64,000 nt of DNA from Sediminitomix flava (GTDB lineage: Bacteria > Bacteroidota > Bacteroidia > Cytophagales > Flammeovirgaceae): assembly GCF_003149185.1 (NCBI RefSeq), contig NZ_QGDO01000011.1:62001-126000 (forward strand). Reading direction: 5' to 3'. Positions 7,843-15,884 of this stretch are shown here, piece by piece. The notes beneath the pieces were generated by a model, which saw nothing but the letters and a program-made list of their open reading frames with translations, was not told the origin of the DNA and did no database searches. Numbering within the stretch: position 1 is the stretch's first letter; each line of letters opens with the position of its first letter. A program made the translations under genes and the position numbers.

Positions 7843-10002
7843 ATGAAACACACTTCCAAAGGAGTAGCTCTTTTGTTGGGTATCATGTCTATAACTTCCT
7901 GTCAAAAAACGGAACAAGACACCGTTTCAACAATTGAATACCCTGAAACAAGGAAAGATCTCACAGTAAAAGAAGATTACTTTGGTACAGAAGTAAGCGA
8001 TCCTTACAGATGGTTAGAAGATGACATGTCTGAAGAAACAAAGGCATGGGTTAAAGCTGAAAATAAAGTCACATTTGACTACTTAGATCAAATTCCATAT
8101 CGTGATGCGATCAAGAAACGAATGACTCACCTTTGGAATTACGAAAAGATTTCAGCGCCATTCAAACGTGGAGAATATACATATTTCTACAAAAATGATG
8201 GTTTGCAAGCGCAAAGTGTTCTTTACCGTTTCAAAAAAGATGGTGACACTCCTGAGGTATTCCTTGACCCTAACAACTTCTCAGAAGACGGAACAACTTC
8301 ATTGGCTGGTTTAAGTTTCAGTACAGATGGAAGCCTTTGTACTTATCAAATCTCTGAAGGTGGTTCTGACTGGCGTAAAATCATTATCATGGATGCTTCA
8401 TCTATGAAAGTAATGGAAGATACACTAGTAGATGTAAAGTTTTCTGGTGTAAGCTGGAAAGGACAAGAAGGTTTTTACTACAGCAGTTACGACAAGCCAA
8501 AAGAAGGTTCTGAACTTTCTGGTTTGACACAACAGCACAAACTTTACTTCCACAAACTTGGTACTGCTAAAGCAGAAGATAAACTGATCTTTGGAGGTGA
8601 AGAAACTCCTAGAAGATACATTTCAGGGTCTGTAACAGAAGACAATAACTATCTTGTGATTTCTGCGGCTATCCGTACTTCTGGTAATGAACTTTATATT
8701 CAAGATATCAGCAAACCAAATCAGCCAATCATCAATGTTGTAAATAACTTCGACAATGAGCATTCTGTTGTTTACAATGAAGGTAGCAAGCTATTTATTG
8801 AAACAAACCTTGATGCACCAAATAACCGATTAGTTACTACTGACTTCAGTAAAGTAGCACCTTCTAATTGGGTTGATGTTATTCCTGAGTCTGAAAATGT
8901 ATTGAACGTATCTACTTCTGGAGGGGTATTTTATGCTAAATACTTAGAGGATGCTGTATCAAAAGTATATGCTTACGATACTAAAGGAAAACAATTACAA
9001 GAAATTGCACTACCAGGAGTGGGTTCTGCTAGCGGTTTCTGGGGTTCTAAAGAAGATAAAGAAGTTTACTACACCTTTACTTCTTACACTTACCCTTCTA
9101 CAATTTTCAAATACGAGCCAACAAAAGGTACGTCTGAGCTATACAAAAAGCCTACAGTTGATTTCGATTCTGAAGCATTTGAATCAAAGCAAGTATTCTA
9201 TACGTCAAAAGATGGTACTAAAATTCCTATGATCATCACCTACAAAAAAGGAGTTGAGCTTAATGGAGAGAATCCTACTATTCTTTATGGATACGGAGGG
9301 TTCAATATCAGTATCACTCCTCGTTTCAACACTGCAATGTTGGTATTCTTAGAAAAAGGCGGAGTCTATGCCGTAGCCAACCTAAGAGGTGGCGGAGAAT
9401 ATGGTGAGAAGTGGCATTCTGCAGGTACTAAAATGAATAAACAAAATGTATTTGATGACTTCATTGCCGCTGCTGAATACCTAATCAAAACAGGTTACAC
9501 TTCCGAGCGTAAACTAGCAATCAATGGTAGATCAAATGGTGGATTACTTGTAGGTGCTGTAGCCAACCAAAGACCTGATCTATTCAAAGTAGCATTACCA
9601 GGTGTGGGTGTAATGGATATGCTTCGTTACCATAAATTCACTGCTGGTGCAGGATGGGCTTACGATTATGGAACATCTGAAGACAGTAAAGAGATGTTTG
9701 AGTATTTACATAAATATTCACCTTACCATAGCATCAAAGAAGGCATTGACTATCCTGCGACATTGGTTACAACAGCAGATCACGATGATAGAGTAGTTCC
9801 TGCGCACTCATTCAAATATGCTGCTCGTTTGCAAGAATACCATTCTGGTAATACGCCTGTTCTTATTCGTATTGATACAAATGCGGGACATGGAGCTGGT
9901 AGACCTACAGAAAAAGTAATTGAAGAGTACACAGATTTACTCGCATTTACTTTATGGAATATGGGTTATGAAGAATTACCAAAAGATGATACAGTTCAGT
10001 AA
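7843..10002 (+). CDS. Prolyl oligopeptidase family serine peptidase (S9A), lipoprotein
   Basis: This enzyme cleaves proline-containing oligopeptides. The first part is a beta-propeller gate (about residues 80-430). The C-terminal alpha/beta-hydrolase domain holds GGGEYG, the nucleophile motif NGRSNGG (Ser564 from the start used here), the acid in ADHDDRVVPAHS, and the catalytic His in NAGHGAG (His683). I start at ATG 7843, where the signal peptide ends in the lipobox SITSC. Upstream in-frame ATG 7795 would add 16 residues without obvious purpose. The protein is therefore probably a periplasmic or surface lipoprotein. That is common for this family in Bacteroidota, where it helps digest peptides. 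Length (719 aa) is typical. Confidence 0.95.
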   Translation: MKHTSKGVALLLGIMSITSCQKTEQDTVSTIEYPETRKDLTVKEDYFGTEVSDPYRWLEDDMSEETKAWVKAENKVTFDYLDQIPYRDAIKKRMTHLWNYEKISAPFKRGEYTYFYKNDGLQAQSVLYRFKKDGDTPEVFLDPNNFSEDGTTSLAGLSFSTDGSLCTYQISEGGSDWRKIIIMDASSMKVMEDTLVDVKFSGVSWKGQEGFYYSSYDKPKEGSELSGLTQQHKLYFHKLGTAKAEDKLIFGGEETPRRYISGSVTEDNNYLVISAAIRTSGNELYIQDISKPNQPIINVVNNFDNEHSVVYNEGSKLFIETNLDAPNNRLVTTDFSKVAPSNWVDVIPESENVLNVSTSGGVFYAKYLEDAVSKVYAYDTKGKQLQEIALPGVGSASGFWGSKEDKEVYYTFTSYTYPSTIFKYEPTKGTSELYKKPTVDFDSEAFESKQVFYTSKDGTKIPMIITYKKGVELNGENPTILYGYGGFNISITPRFNTAMLVFLEKGGVYAVANLRGGGEYGEKWHSAGTKMNKQNVFDDFIAAAEYLIKTGYTSERKLAINGRSNGGLLVGAVANQRPDLFKVALPGVGVMDMLRYHKFTAGAGWAYDYGTSEDSKEMFEYLHKYSPYHSIKEGIDYPATLVTTADHDDRVVPAHSFKYAARLQEYHSGNTPVLIRIDTNAGHGAGRPTEKVIEEYTDLLAFTLWNMGYEELPKDDTVQ

Positions 10003-10022
10003 TCAGAGCATATAACTCATTC

Positions 10023-10064
10023 AAAAAATCCTTCTCACATTTATCTCGTGAGAAGGATTTTTTT
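10023..10064 (+). terminator. Rho-independent terminator after the prolyl oligopeptidase
   Basis: A long A-rich/T-rich stem pairs AATCCTTCTCAC (ending 10038) with GTGAGAAGGATT (from 10048) over a 9-base loop and ends in seven T residues. Confidence 0.9.
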
Positions 10065-10273
10065 ATTCACTCAATTACTTGCAAGAACCGATAAAAGTAA
10101 ATTATTAAGAGAATATAGTATATATCTAATATATTTAGATTAACATTAACCCAAAAACATTTTAATAATACTATCTTCTAATACCATTCTTATGTTCATC
10201 TAGAGTATAAGACTTTTTCTCATACCATTCGACAGACTAACAACCTAATCACATACGATCTAAGACATTATTT

Positions 10274-11380
10274 ATGAAGAATAAACTATCTACTTTTTTG
10301 CTACTTACTTTTCTAGGAAGCTGCAATCCAGCTACTTTTTTCCAACAGAGGTATTATAAAGATAGCTACCAACCAATAAGTATGGAATCTCAAACTGTTC
10401 TAGAGGACAGTGCAACTATAAAAGGAATGCATTGTATCTCTTACAGTACTGCTTATTGTCAATCGGCTTGTTTACAAATGATTCACTCATTATATGGTGA
10501 TATTGAAGATATAAGCTATTACAATTGGGCAATGGGATTCACCTACGGAGCTTACTATCAAGAATATGCAGGCGTATACTCATTTCTACCTTACAGCGAT
10601 CCTGAAACAGGATTAATACAAGCTGAATCTGTTTTGGGGTATAAGAAAAACTACTTGATAAGTCATGATAAAGATGTCTTCATTTCAAATATTAAAGCAC
10701 ACCTCATCAAGAATCAACCTGTAAAAGTTGGAGTTAACAGTGCTATTTTGGAGAATAGAAAAGGTTTTTATCCACATAGCATCATACTTATTGGTTATAC
10801 CTCTGAATATGTAAAATACTATGAAACTGGAGGAAGTGACCGTATTCTGTTCCAATATGAAGGAGAAAAAGTAAAATGGGACAGATTGATTAGTGCCATT
10901 ACTTCCTTCAGTCAAGGTTTCAATTACCCCTGGGAATACCAACTCACTGTCTTTGATAAAACCTCTTCTCAAAATCTAATTACCACACACCTTTCTGCGA
11001 GTATTATTCAAGAAAATGCAAAATCTGTCATTGGAGCATCTTACGGTTCTACTCACCTCGGGTCACATGCTTTTATAGAACTTGCAAATCGAATCGAACA
11101 AAAGGATTTGACAACCGATGAGAGTTCATATCTCTTGAAATCACTTTCCTTTGGACAACTGACTCGTGAAGACAATGCAGTCTACATGCTCTCCGATAAA
11201 ATGCATACTTTTAATTTTACTGAGATAGCTGTTCTTTATAAACAAAGTGCTGTTGAATTCAAGAAATCTCAAAATGCCCTAGAGAAAGGAAACTTTAAAT
11301 CATGTGCTAAAGCATTAAGAGAAATTGGAAGAATAGAAAATAAGATAGGTGAAAAGCTATCGCAAATTCTTGAAATCTGA
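10274..11380 (+). CDS. Lipoprotein with C39-like (papain-fold) cysteine peptidase region
   Basis: A short signal peptide ends in the lipobox LGSC (residues 14-17). The segment YCQSACLQMIHSLYG resembles the catalytic-Cys helix of C39/C39-like peptidases, where the usual form is C-x-x-A/S-x-L-x-M followed by YYG. About 100 residues later YPHSIILIGY resembles the catalytic-His strand. The acidic partner normally seen as DP is not obvious; ETGG occupies the region. The fold call is therefore moderate and activity is unproven. The C-terminal 100 residues look helical with alternating Lys and Glu. No export ABC transporter is nearby, so it is not a typical bacteriocin-processing C39 enzyme. It stands alone, followed by a terminator. 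Confidence 0.6.
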   Translation: MKNKLSTFLLLTFLGSCNPATFFQQRYYKDSYQPISMESQTVLEDSATIKGMHCISYSTAYCQSACLQMIHSLYGDIEDISYYNWAMGFTYGAYYQEYAGVYSFLPYSDPETGLIQAESVLGYKKNYLISHDKDVFISNIKAHLIKNQPVKVGVNSAILENRKGFYPHSIILIGYTSEYVKYYETGGSDRILFQYEGEKVKWDRLISAITSFSQGFNYPWEYQLTVFDKTSSQNLITTHLSASIIQENAKSVIGASYGSTHLGSHAFIELANRIEQKDLTTDESSYLLKSLSFGQLTREDNAVYMLSDKMHTFNFTEIAVLYKQSAVEFKKSQNALEKGNFKSCAKALREIGRIENKIGEKLSQILEI

Positions 11381-11701
11381 TTCTAATAACACCTCATAAA
11401 ATATATAAGAGTGGCTTTTAATCAGTCACTCTTTTTTTGTCGGAATTTATGACCAAAGGCTTAATTAGGAGTTATTAACCATAAAGATGAAAAATTAAAA
11501 TAATACAATTATTCAAAGACATTAAATATACTTATCCTCCTTAAATACAAGTTTCAAACTAAAAACACCTCACCTACAACTACTTGCGTTTAATATCATT
11601 AATTAACGAATTACATTTTTTCTTCCTTTTTCATGTCTTCCCTTATGAATACCAAATGGTACTCTGAAACACAGACTCAATCAACACTAAATAACAGACT
11701 A
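11381..11701. other. Intergenic region, one terminator and nothing else recognised
   Basis: After the terminator at 11407-11438 the rest is AT-rich with no clear promoter or hairpin. An in-frame ATG at 11633 could extend the following gene upstream by 23 residues, but those residues are polar and would displace its signal peptide. Confidence 0.5.
11407..11438 (+). terminator. Rho-independent terminator after the C39-like gene
   Basis: AAGAGTGGCT (11407-11416) pairs with AGTCACTCTT (11424-11433) with one G-T wobble, followed by a run of T. Confidence 0.82.
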
Positions 11702-12016
11702 ATGAAAAAGGTTATCACTCTCATACTTCTTATTTTCCCATTATTCACATTTGCTACAGGTGGAGATGATCACACACATAAAACTGAAAAAGAGGAACTT
11801 CACCCTTCAGAAACATCTTTTTTCAGATACGAATATTTAAATGCGACGAGCTTCAACGGTAGACATAAAGTTCCTGTTAGAAAGAAATTCTCATGGTTCA
11901 ATGAGGTTGGATTAGAGGTTAATATCCAAGGTTATTGGGTAAATACTCAGTCGGGTTTCTCTCCTGTAGACGGCAGATATGTTATGGTAGGAGCTGAACG
12001 TTTCTATTTCAAATAA
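11702..12016 (+). CDS. Small secreted protein of unknown function, 104 aa
   Basis: The ATG at 11702 starts a good signal peptide (MKKVITLILLIFPLFTFA). The mature protein is about 85 residues and starts with an acidic, His-containing stretch (GGDDHTHKTEKEE), which could bind metal, although that is only a guess. The rest has aromatic-rich strands and ends in VGAERFYFK. I do not recognise a family. The longer frame from 11633 would bury the signal peptide, so I rejected that start. A terminator follows directly, making it a single-gene unit. Confidence 0.65.
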   Translation: MKKVITLILLIFPLFTFATGGDDHTHKTEKEELHPSETSFFRYEYLNATSFNGRHKVPVRKKFSWFNEVGLEVNIQGYWVNTQSGFSPVDGRYVMVGAERFYFK

Positions 12017-12044
12017 TCTTTCCCATAATAGCTTAATTAAAAAC

Positions 12045-12096
12045 GAATAATCCATAAATACTAAGTATTATTTATGGATTATTCTTTGTTTTTATA
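12045..12096 (+). terminator. Terminator with a 16-bp perfect stem after the small secreted gene
   Basis: 12045-12060 and 12069-12084 are perfect reverse complements (GAATAATCCATAAATA) over an 8-base loop, followed by TTTGTTTTTAT. The stem is AT-rich but long. The loop contains a second, shorter self-complementary stretch. Confidence 0.7.
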
Positions 12097-12263
12097 CTAT
12101 CGTAAAAACTATGATAACATAGATCACCTAAGGGAAAAATTGGATTCATTATATTTCCAGTTGATCATTTATCAATAGTATGGTAAACAGCTTCATGCTC
12201 ATTTGTGTTATTGGACAAGAAAGCGTGTAAAAACTGCACTACCATAAAACAACTAAACAAATA

Positions 12264-12947
12264 ATGGCATCACAGGAATCCTACATAAGTTTTCAGATAA
12301 GCTCAGGAGGCTTTAATGGTAGAGAACTTTATTATTATAAGATTACCCCTACATATACAGAAGTAAAAATTAAGCTTACGCCATACAGTTCGCGTGAACC
12401 AATTGAAAAGTGCTTTACAGGCCCTTATACAAGTGATGCATTCCGTTATTTGGAAGATAAGATCAAGAAATGCTTTGAGGTAAACCCAGATGATATTTTT
12501 TCTGGTAAAATGCCTTTTGACCCTAGTGTGGCAAGCACAATTGACATTCAGCTTTTCAATACACAGAAATTTATTCTAGGGAAATGGCTGCCTTGGATGA
12601 GCCATGTGATTCATCAGCTCAAAGGATTAGATTGTAAAGTTCATATGGACTACCAATACATCCTTGAACATGTGGAAGCTATCAAACGTCAAGCTTTGTT
12701 ACAAATTCCTAGTTTTCATTTCACATTAGAGGATGAAAAACAAAGAGCTTCAGCCGTTCGGGTAAATGGATTCTTAGTTTGGTCTATGGATGAACAAACT
12801 CCCCCTAATGACTTGCTCTTGCTAAAAAGTGATGACTATTATATTGAAGTCTTCAGACGATTGGAAGGAGAGCCTCTTAAAATCACTGCAAAAGAGACTT
12901 TCAGTAAAGTCCTTTTGAAAAACAATGAATTAAGTTTAGAGAAATAA
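12264..12947 (+). CDS. Cytoplasmic protein of unknown function, 227 aa
   Basis: There is no signal peptide or membrane helix. The N-terminal half reads as beta strands (ISFQISSGGFNGRELYYYKI, TYTEVKIKLTPYSS). A middle segment around residues 94-135 has IDIQLFNTQKFILGKWLPW. I could not assign a family. The gene is alone on the plus strand, and its terminator overlaps the last codons of the convergent membrane-protein gene. The start ATG at 12264 is the first available after an AT-rich upstream region. Confidence 0.7.
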   Translation: MASQESYISFQISSGGFNGRELYYYKITPTYTEVKIKLTPYSSREPIEKCFTGPYTSDAFRYLEDKIKKCFEVNPDDIFSGKMPFDPSVASTIDIQLFNTQKFILGKWLPWMSHVIHQLKGLDCKVHMDYQYILEHVEAIKRQALLQIPSFHFTLEDEKQRASAVRVNGFLVWSMDEQTPPNDLLLLKSDDYYIEVFRRLEGEPLKITAKETFSKVLLKNNELSLEK

Positions 12948-12976
12948 AAAAAGCGAGGATTAATTCCTCGCTTTTT
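12948..12976. terminator. Bidirectional terminator reaching into the minus-strand CDS
   Basis: AAAAAGCGAGGA (12948-12959) pairs with TCCTCGCTTTTT (12965-12976). It has T-runs on both strands and serves both convergent genes. The right arm encodes the last residues (KAR) of the minus-strand protein, whose TAA stop at 12960-12962 sits in the loop. Confidence 0.85.
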
Positions 12977-13547
12977 CATTGAAAGTAGGTTTCGGTGAAC
13001 CTGTTTTGAAGATAAGCATGAATAAGAATGAGGCAAATAGCCCAAACATCATCATTCCTCCTGCTTGATCTATCGTCAAATCTTTCGGAGACAAATCTTT
13101 GACAATCGCCAACTCAGCTTGATACTCTTCTTCGTTCTGCCAACGAATTATATTGCTGTCTTCGTTTTCTTCATTTTTCATCAGATTTGGCTTCATTCCC
13201 TCCATGAGTTCCTCAAGTTTTGTGATATGCACTTGACGCATATCTTCTCCCAAACTTGAGAATGAAAGCAATGTAAATAAAGCCAGTCCGAATACAGTAC
13301 TACTTACAGACGCTGTAATGAATCCAAAAAGAAGACCATGCTGTGCTCTCAAAACATAATTGTTGAGCTTGTCTTTGAAGTACCACATTCCTCCACCCAA
13401 CAATCCGCCATAAATCCCCCAATAGAGGTATTTTAACTGTCCGAAAGCATGTTTGCCAAATAGATGTAAAATAATGACGTAAAGAAAACAGCTCAAACCG
13501 ATCGCTAAACCAGTTGTTAGTGCTGCTCCAAAAAGTTTCTTATTCAT
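12960..13547 (-). CDS. DUF4199-like integral membrane protein, 195 aa
   Basis: There are about four membrane helices: near residues 8-28 (GLAIGLSCFLYVIILHLF), 40-56, 70-95 and 165-182 (MMMFGLFASFLFMLIF). A charged soluble loop of about 70 residues lies between helices 3 and 4. This pattern, and the motif of a C-terminal helix after a long loop, resembles DUF4199 proteins common in Bacteroidota, whose role is unknown. The gene starts 21 bases after the stop of the dihydroorotase-like gene, so the two are likely co-transcribed from the promoter at 14904-14935. Confidence 0.65.
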   Translation of the reverse strand: MNKKLFGAALTTGLAIGLSCFLYVIILHLFGKHAFGQLKYLYWGIYGGLLGGGMWYFKDKLNNYVLRAQHGLLFGFITASVSSTVFGLALFTLLSFSSLGEDMRQVHITKLEELMEGMKPNLMKNEENEDSNIIRWQNEEEYQAELAIVKDLSPKDLTIDQAGGMMMFGLFASFLFMLIFKTGSPKPTFNEKARN

Positions 13548-13568
13548 AGCTTATTAAAGTCTGTAATA

Positions 13569-14843
13569 TTATGCAGATGGCAAGCTGTTTTTAGTGCCAT
13601 TCACCGTTCCAACCACTTTCCCTTTCAATAGTTTACCGAAGAAAGGCGAATTGTTAGACAATGACTTATTATTTTCTTTAGTAAAAGTCCAGAAATCTTG
13701 CTCATCAAAGATGGTCAATTTAGCTTCTGCACCCTCTACAATTGAAGGATTTTCAAGCTTCAACAATCCACGAGGACCTGTTGTTAATTTCTCGATGATT
13801 ACCTCTGTAGATACGTCTGCTGGCTTATTTGACATTAAAGCTGAGAATGCTGTCTGCAAACCAATTGCGCCAAAGTCTGCCAATTCAAACTCCAATTCTT
13901 TCGATTCAATATCTTGTGGAGCATGTGAAGAAACAATTGCATCAATCGTTCCGTCTTTGATACCTTCCCACAAAGCTTCTACATCCGATTTCAAACGGAA
14001 TGGAGGTTTCACTTTAAAGTTAGTATCAAAGCCCATCATATCTTCATCAGTAAATGCAATCTGATGTGCTGCAATATCACAACTTACCTGTAAACCGTTT
14101 GCTTTTGCTTTACGGATCAATTCTACAGCTCCCGAAGTCGAAATATTAGAGAAGTGAATTTTTCCTCCTGTGTAGCCAAGAAGTGAAATAAAACGCTCAA
14201 TCGCGATATCTTCTGCCAATGAAGGAATACCTCTCGTCCCCATTAGCGTACTTGTGATACCTTCATGCATTTGTCCGTTTTGGTGCATTTGAGTTTCTTC
14301 TGGAGAAACAATCAAAAGACCATCAAAAGGCTTCAAGTATTGTAAAATACGACGTGCTACTCCTAAGTGCCACATTGGATGTTCAGCATCAGAAAATGCA
14401 ATAGCACCTTCTATATGTAAATCTTGTAGCTCTGTCATTTCTTCCCCTTTCAAATCTTTTGTTGCTGCCGCAACAGGGTGTAAGTCTACAGGAGAAAAAG
14501 CTGCACGATTTTTTATAAAAGAAACGGCTTCTTTGGTCTGTACTGCTGGTTTGCTATTTGGAAAAGTAACCACATCAGTAAAACCACCAGAAGCCGCTGT
14601 GCGACAAAGTGAGTCTATTGTTTCTTTATGTTCAATACCAGGTTCAGAGAGTGATGACCTCATATCAATCCAACCAGGAGAAACGCTGTACTGAGCACCA
14701 TCTATAGATACTGCATCTTTTGCGTCTTGAATATCTCCGATTTTACTGATTTTGCCATTCTCAATCAGAATATTGGTTTGTTTGCTATGATATGCCGAAG
14801 AGGGGTCTATAACTTTTACCCCTTTAAGAAGAATATTATTCAT
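13569..14843 (-). CDS. Dihydroorotase-like amidohydrolase lacking the metal-binding residues
   Basis: The whole 424-aa sequence aligns by eye with class I dihydroorotases (usually annotated pyrC), which close carbamoyl-aspartate to dihydroorotate in pyrimidine synthesis. However, the metal site is gone. The usual PGLIDxHxHLREPG reads PGWIDMRSSLSEPG, so both His of H-x-H are replaced. The usual H-V-S-T block reads FSNIST. The catalytic T-D-H-A-P-H block reads SSHAPQD. Non-catalytic residues such as GTRGIPSLAEDIAIER and the C-terminal region are well kept. Such ligand-less homologues are known in Bacteroidota and as the PyrC' partner of aspartate carbamoyltransferase in pseudomonads. A structural role with ATCase is therefore possible, but no pyrB is in the window. 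The gene is intact and followed by a DUF4199-like gene. Confidence 0.88.
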   Translation of the reverse strand: MNNILLKGVKVIDPSSAYHSKQTNILIENGKISKIGDIQDAKDAVSIDGAQYSVSPGWIDMRSSLSEPGIEHKETIDSLCRTAASGGFTDVVTFPNSKPAVQTKEAVSFIKNRAAFSPVDLHPVAAATKDLKGEEMTELQDLHIEGAIAFSDAEHPMWHLGVARRILQYLKPFDGLLIVSPEETQMHQNGQMHEGITSTLMGTRGIPSLAEDIAIERFISLLGYTGGKIHFSNISTSGAVELIRKAKANGLQVSCDIAAHQIAFTDEDMMGFDTNFKVKPPFRLKSDVEALWEGIKDGTIDAIVSSHAPQDIESKELEFELADFGAIGLQTAFSALMSNKPADVSTEVIIEKLTTGPRGLLKLENPSIVEGAEAKLTIFDEQDFWTFTKENNKSLSNNSPFFGKLLKGKVVGTVNGTKNSLPSA

Positions 14844-14903
14844 TGCACAGAATAGTTTTGCTATTTAACCAGCAGATCTGTGTCCTAGTTTCACTGCCAC
14901 AGA

Positions 14904-14935
14904 CAAAGGTAGCAGAGTATGATGAAATTATCCAA
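14904..14935 (-). promoter_or_regulatory. Bacteroidota-type promoter of the dihydroorotase-like operon
   Basis: On the minus strand, TTG (complement of 14933-14935) is followed after 21 bases by TACCTTTG (complement of 14904-14911). This fits the -33/-7 pattern within the reported spacing range. It leaves a leader of about 50 bases to the start at 14843. Confidence 0.55.
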
Positions 14936-14995
14936 AAAGGATGAAAGGAAATCGGGGAAAGTGGGAAAGAAGAATTAGTTTAAAAAAGGTAAAGT

Positions 14996-15403
14996 TCAAA
15001 TTCGCTTGTAGAGTTTGAGTATATGTTTGCTTTGGTGTTGTTCTACTTTTATGTCATCCATGATGCGTTTTACGAGGATAAGCCCCATTCTGCCCGCTTT
15101 CTTTTCATGAATCACTTGCTCTATAGAAGGCGACTGATAGGTATTTGGGTCAAAACAGCTGCCTTCATCCATTATTTCAAAACAAATTTGCCCATTCAGC
15201 ATTTTCACATTCACCTCCAAATCCATATCAGGATCGCAGTGGTTTGAATGAATAATGCGATTGGCACAAACTTCGTCGACAGCCAATACAAGAAGATCTA
15301 TTTGTTCTTGTGTTACTGACTGTTTACTCAAAGTCTCTGCTACAAAATGCCGAAGCGTATGTAAATTTTCTGTATTACAATTAACTGTTTTCTTGTAGAC
15401 CAT
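14996..15403 (-). CDS. RsbW-like serine kinase / anti-sigma factor (HATPase_c_2)
   Basis: This is a 135-aa GHKL-type ATPase domain. The N-box reads AVDEVCANRIIH, the G1 box DEGSCFDP and the G2 region GRMGLILVKRIMDDI, all typical of RsbW/SpoIIAB-type kinases. Such kinases phosphorylate a STAS antagonist or bind a target such as a sigma factor. The start overlaps the end of the STAS gene by 23 bases, which indicates translational coupling. Together with the RsbU-like phosphatase upstream this makes a full partner-switching set. No sigma-B-type sigma factor is in the window, so the final target is unknown. Confidence 0.9.
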   Translation of the reverse strand: MVYKKTVNCNTENLHTLRHFVAETLSKQSVTQEQIDLLVLAVDEVCANRIIHSNHCDPDMDLEVNVKMLNGQICFEIMDEGSCFDPNTYQSPSIEQVIHEKKAGRMGLILVKRIMDDIKVEQHQSKHILKLYKRI

Positions 15404-15740
15404 TTATCAAGTCTTTTGCTTCATCTATTGTTGTTACAATGGAAAGAAGTTGATCTAACCCTAAAATGCGAAAAACTGTTTCCACATTTGATGCCATTCC
15501 GAAAAATACAAGAGAGGTTCCTTTTTCTTCCCATTCATCAATTCGGGAGGTGAAAACACCAATTCCTGCAGATGAAATATAAGTAAGTCCGGTACAGTCC
15601 ACTAAAATGTTTCTGAAGAGCTTCGAAACTTGTTCTAATACTTCATCAATTTCTAAAGAAGAAGCAGCATCCACTTCACCATTGATCTTAATCACATGGA
15701 ATTCTCCTTCATCACATTGTATTACTTCTACTTTGCTCAT
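15381..15740 (-). CDS. STAS-domain anti-sigma factor antagonist (RsbV/SpoIIAA-like)
   Basis: This single STAS domain has 119 aa. The conserved loop reads DCTGLTYISSAGIGVF. Ser57 sits at the place of the phosphorylated serine in SpoIIAA/RsbV, where the usual form is D-S-S-G (here S-S-A-G, with Ser at the usual Asp position). It should switch between a phosphorylated form made by the adjacent RsbW-like kinase and a dephosphorylated form produced by a SpoIIE-type phosphatase. Its 3' end overlaps the kinase gene by 23 bases. The phosphatase gene lies 144 bases upstream on the same strand. Confidence 0.92.
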   Translation of the reverse strand: MSKVEVIQCDEGEFHVIKINGEVDAASSLEIDEVLEQVSKLFRNILVDCTGLTYISSAGIGVFTSRIDEWEEKGTSLVFFGMASNVETVFRILGLDQLLSIVTTIDEAKDLINGLQENS

Positions 15741-15884
15741 TACGTAAATAAAATCAGTAAGGTTTACGAAAAATCCTTTTTAACTCTATAGGATAGTTAC
15801 AAAAAGGCAAAACACACACTTTCTCTCAAAAATGCAAGCGTAACCTCTCAAAAATAACTTAAAGAAGCTAAAAATCGTTTTGGC

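Noticed and set aside
7720-7917. 65-aa minus-strand frame in the region before the prolyl oligopeptidase
   Set aside because: It overlaps the start and signal-peptide coding region of the oligopeptidase and its sequence has no recognisable feature.
13594-14064. 156-aa plus-strand open frame opposite the dihydroorotase-like gene
   Set aside because: It lies fully inside a well-conserved gene on the other strand and its translation has no family or signal features.
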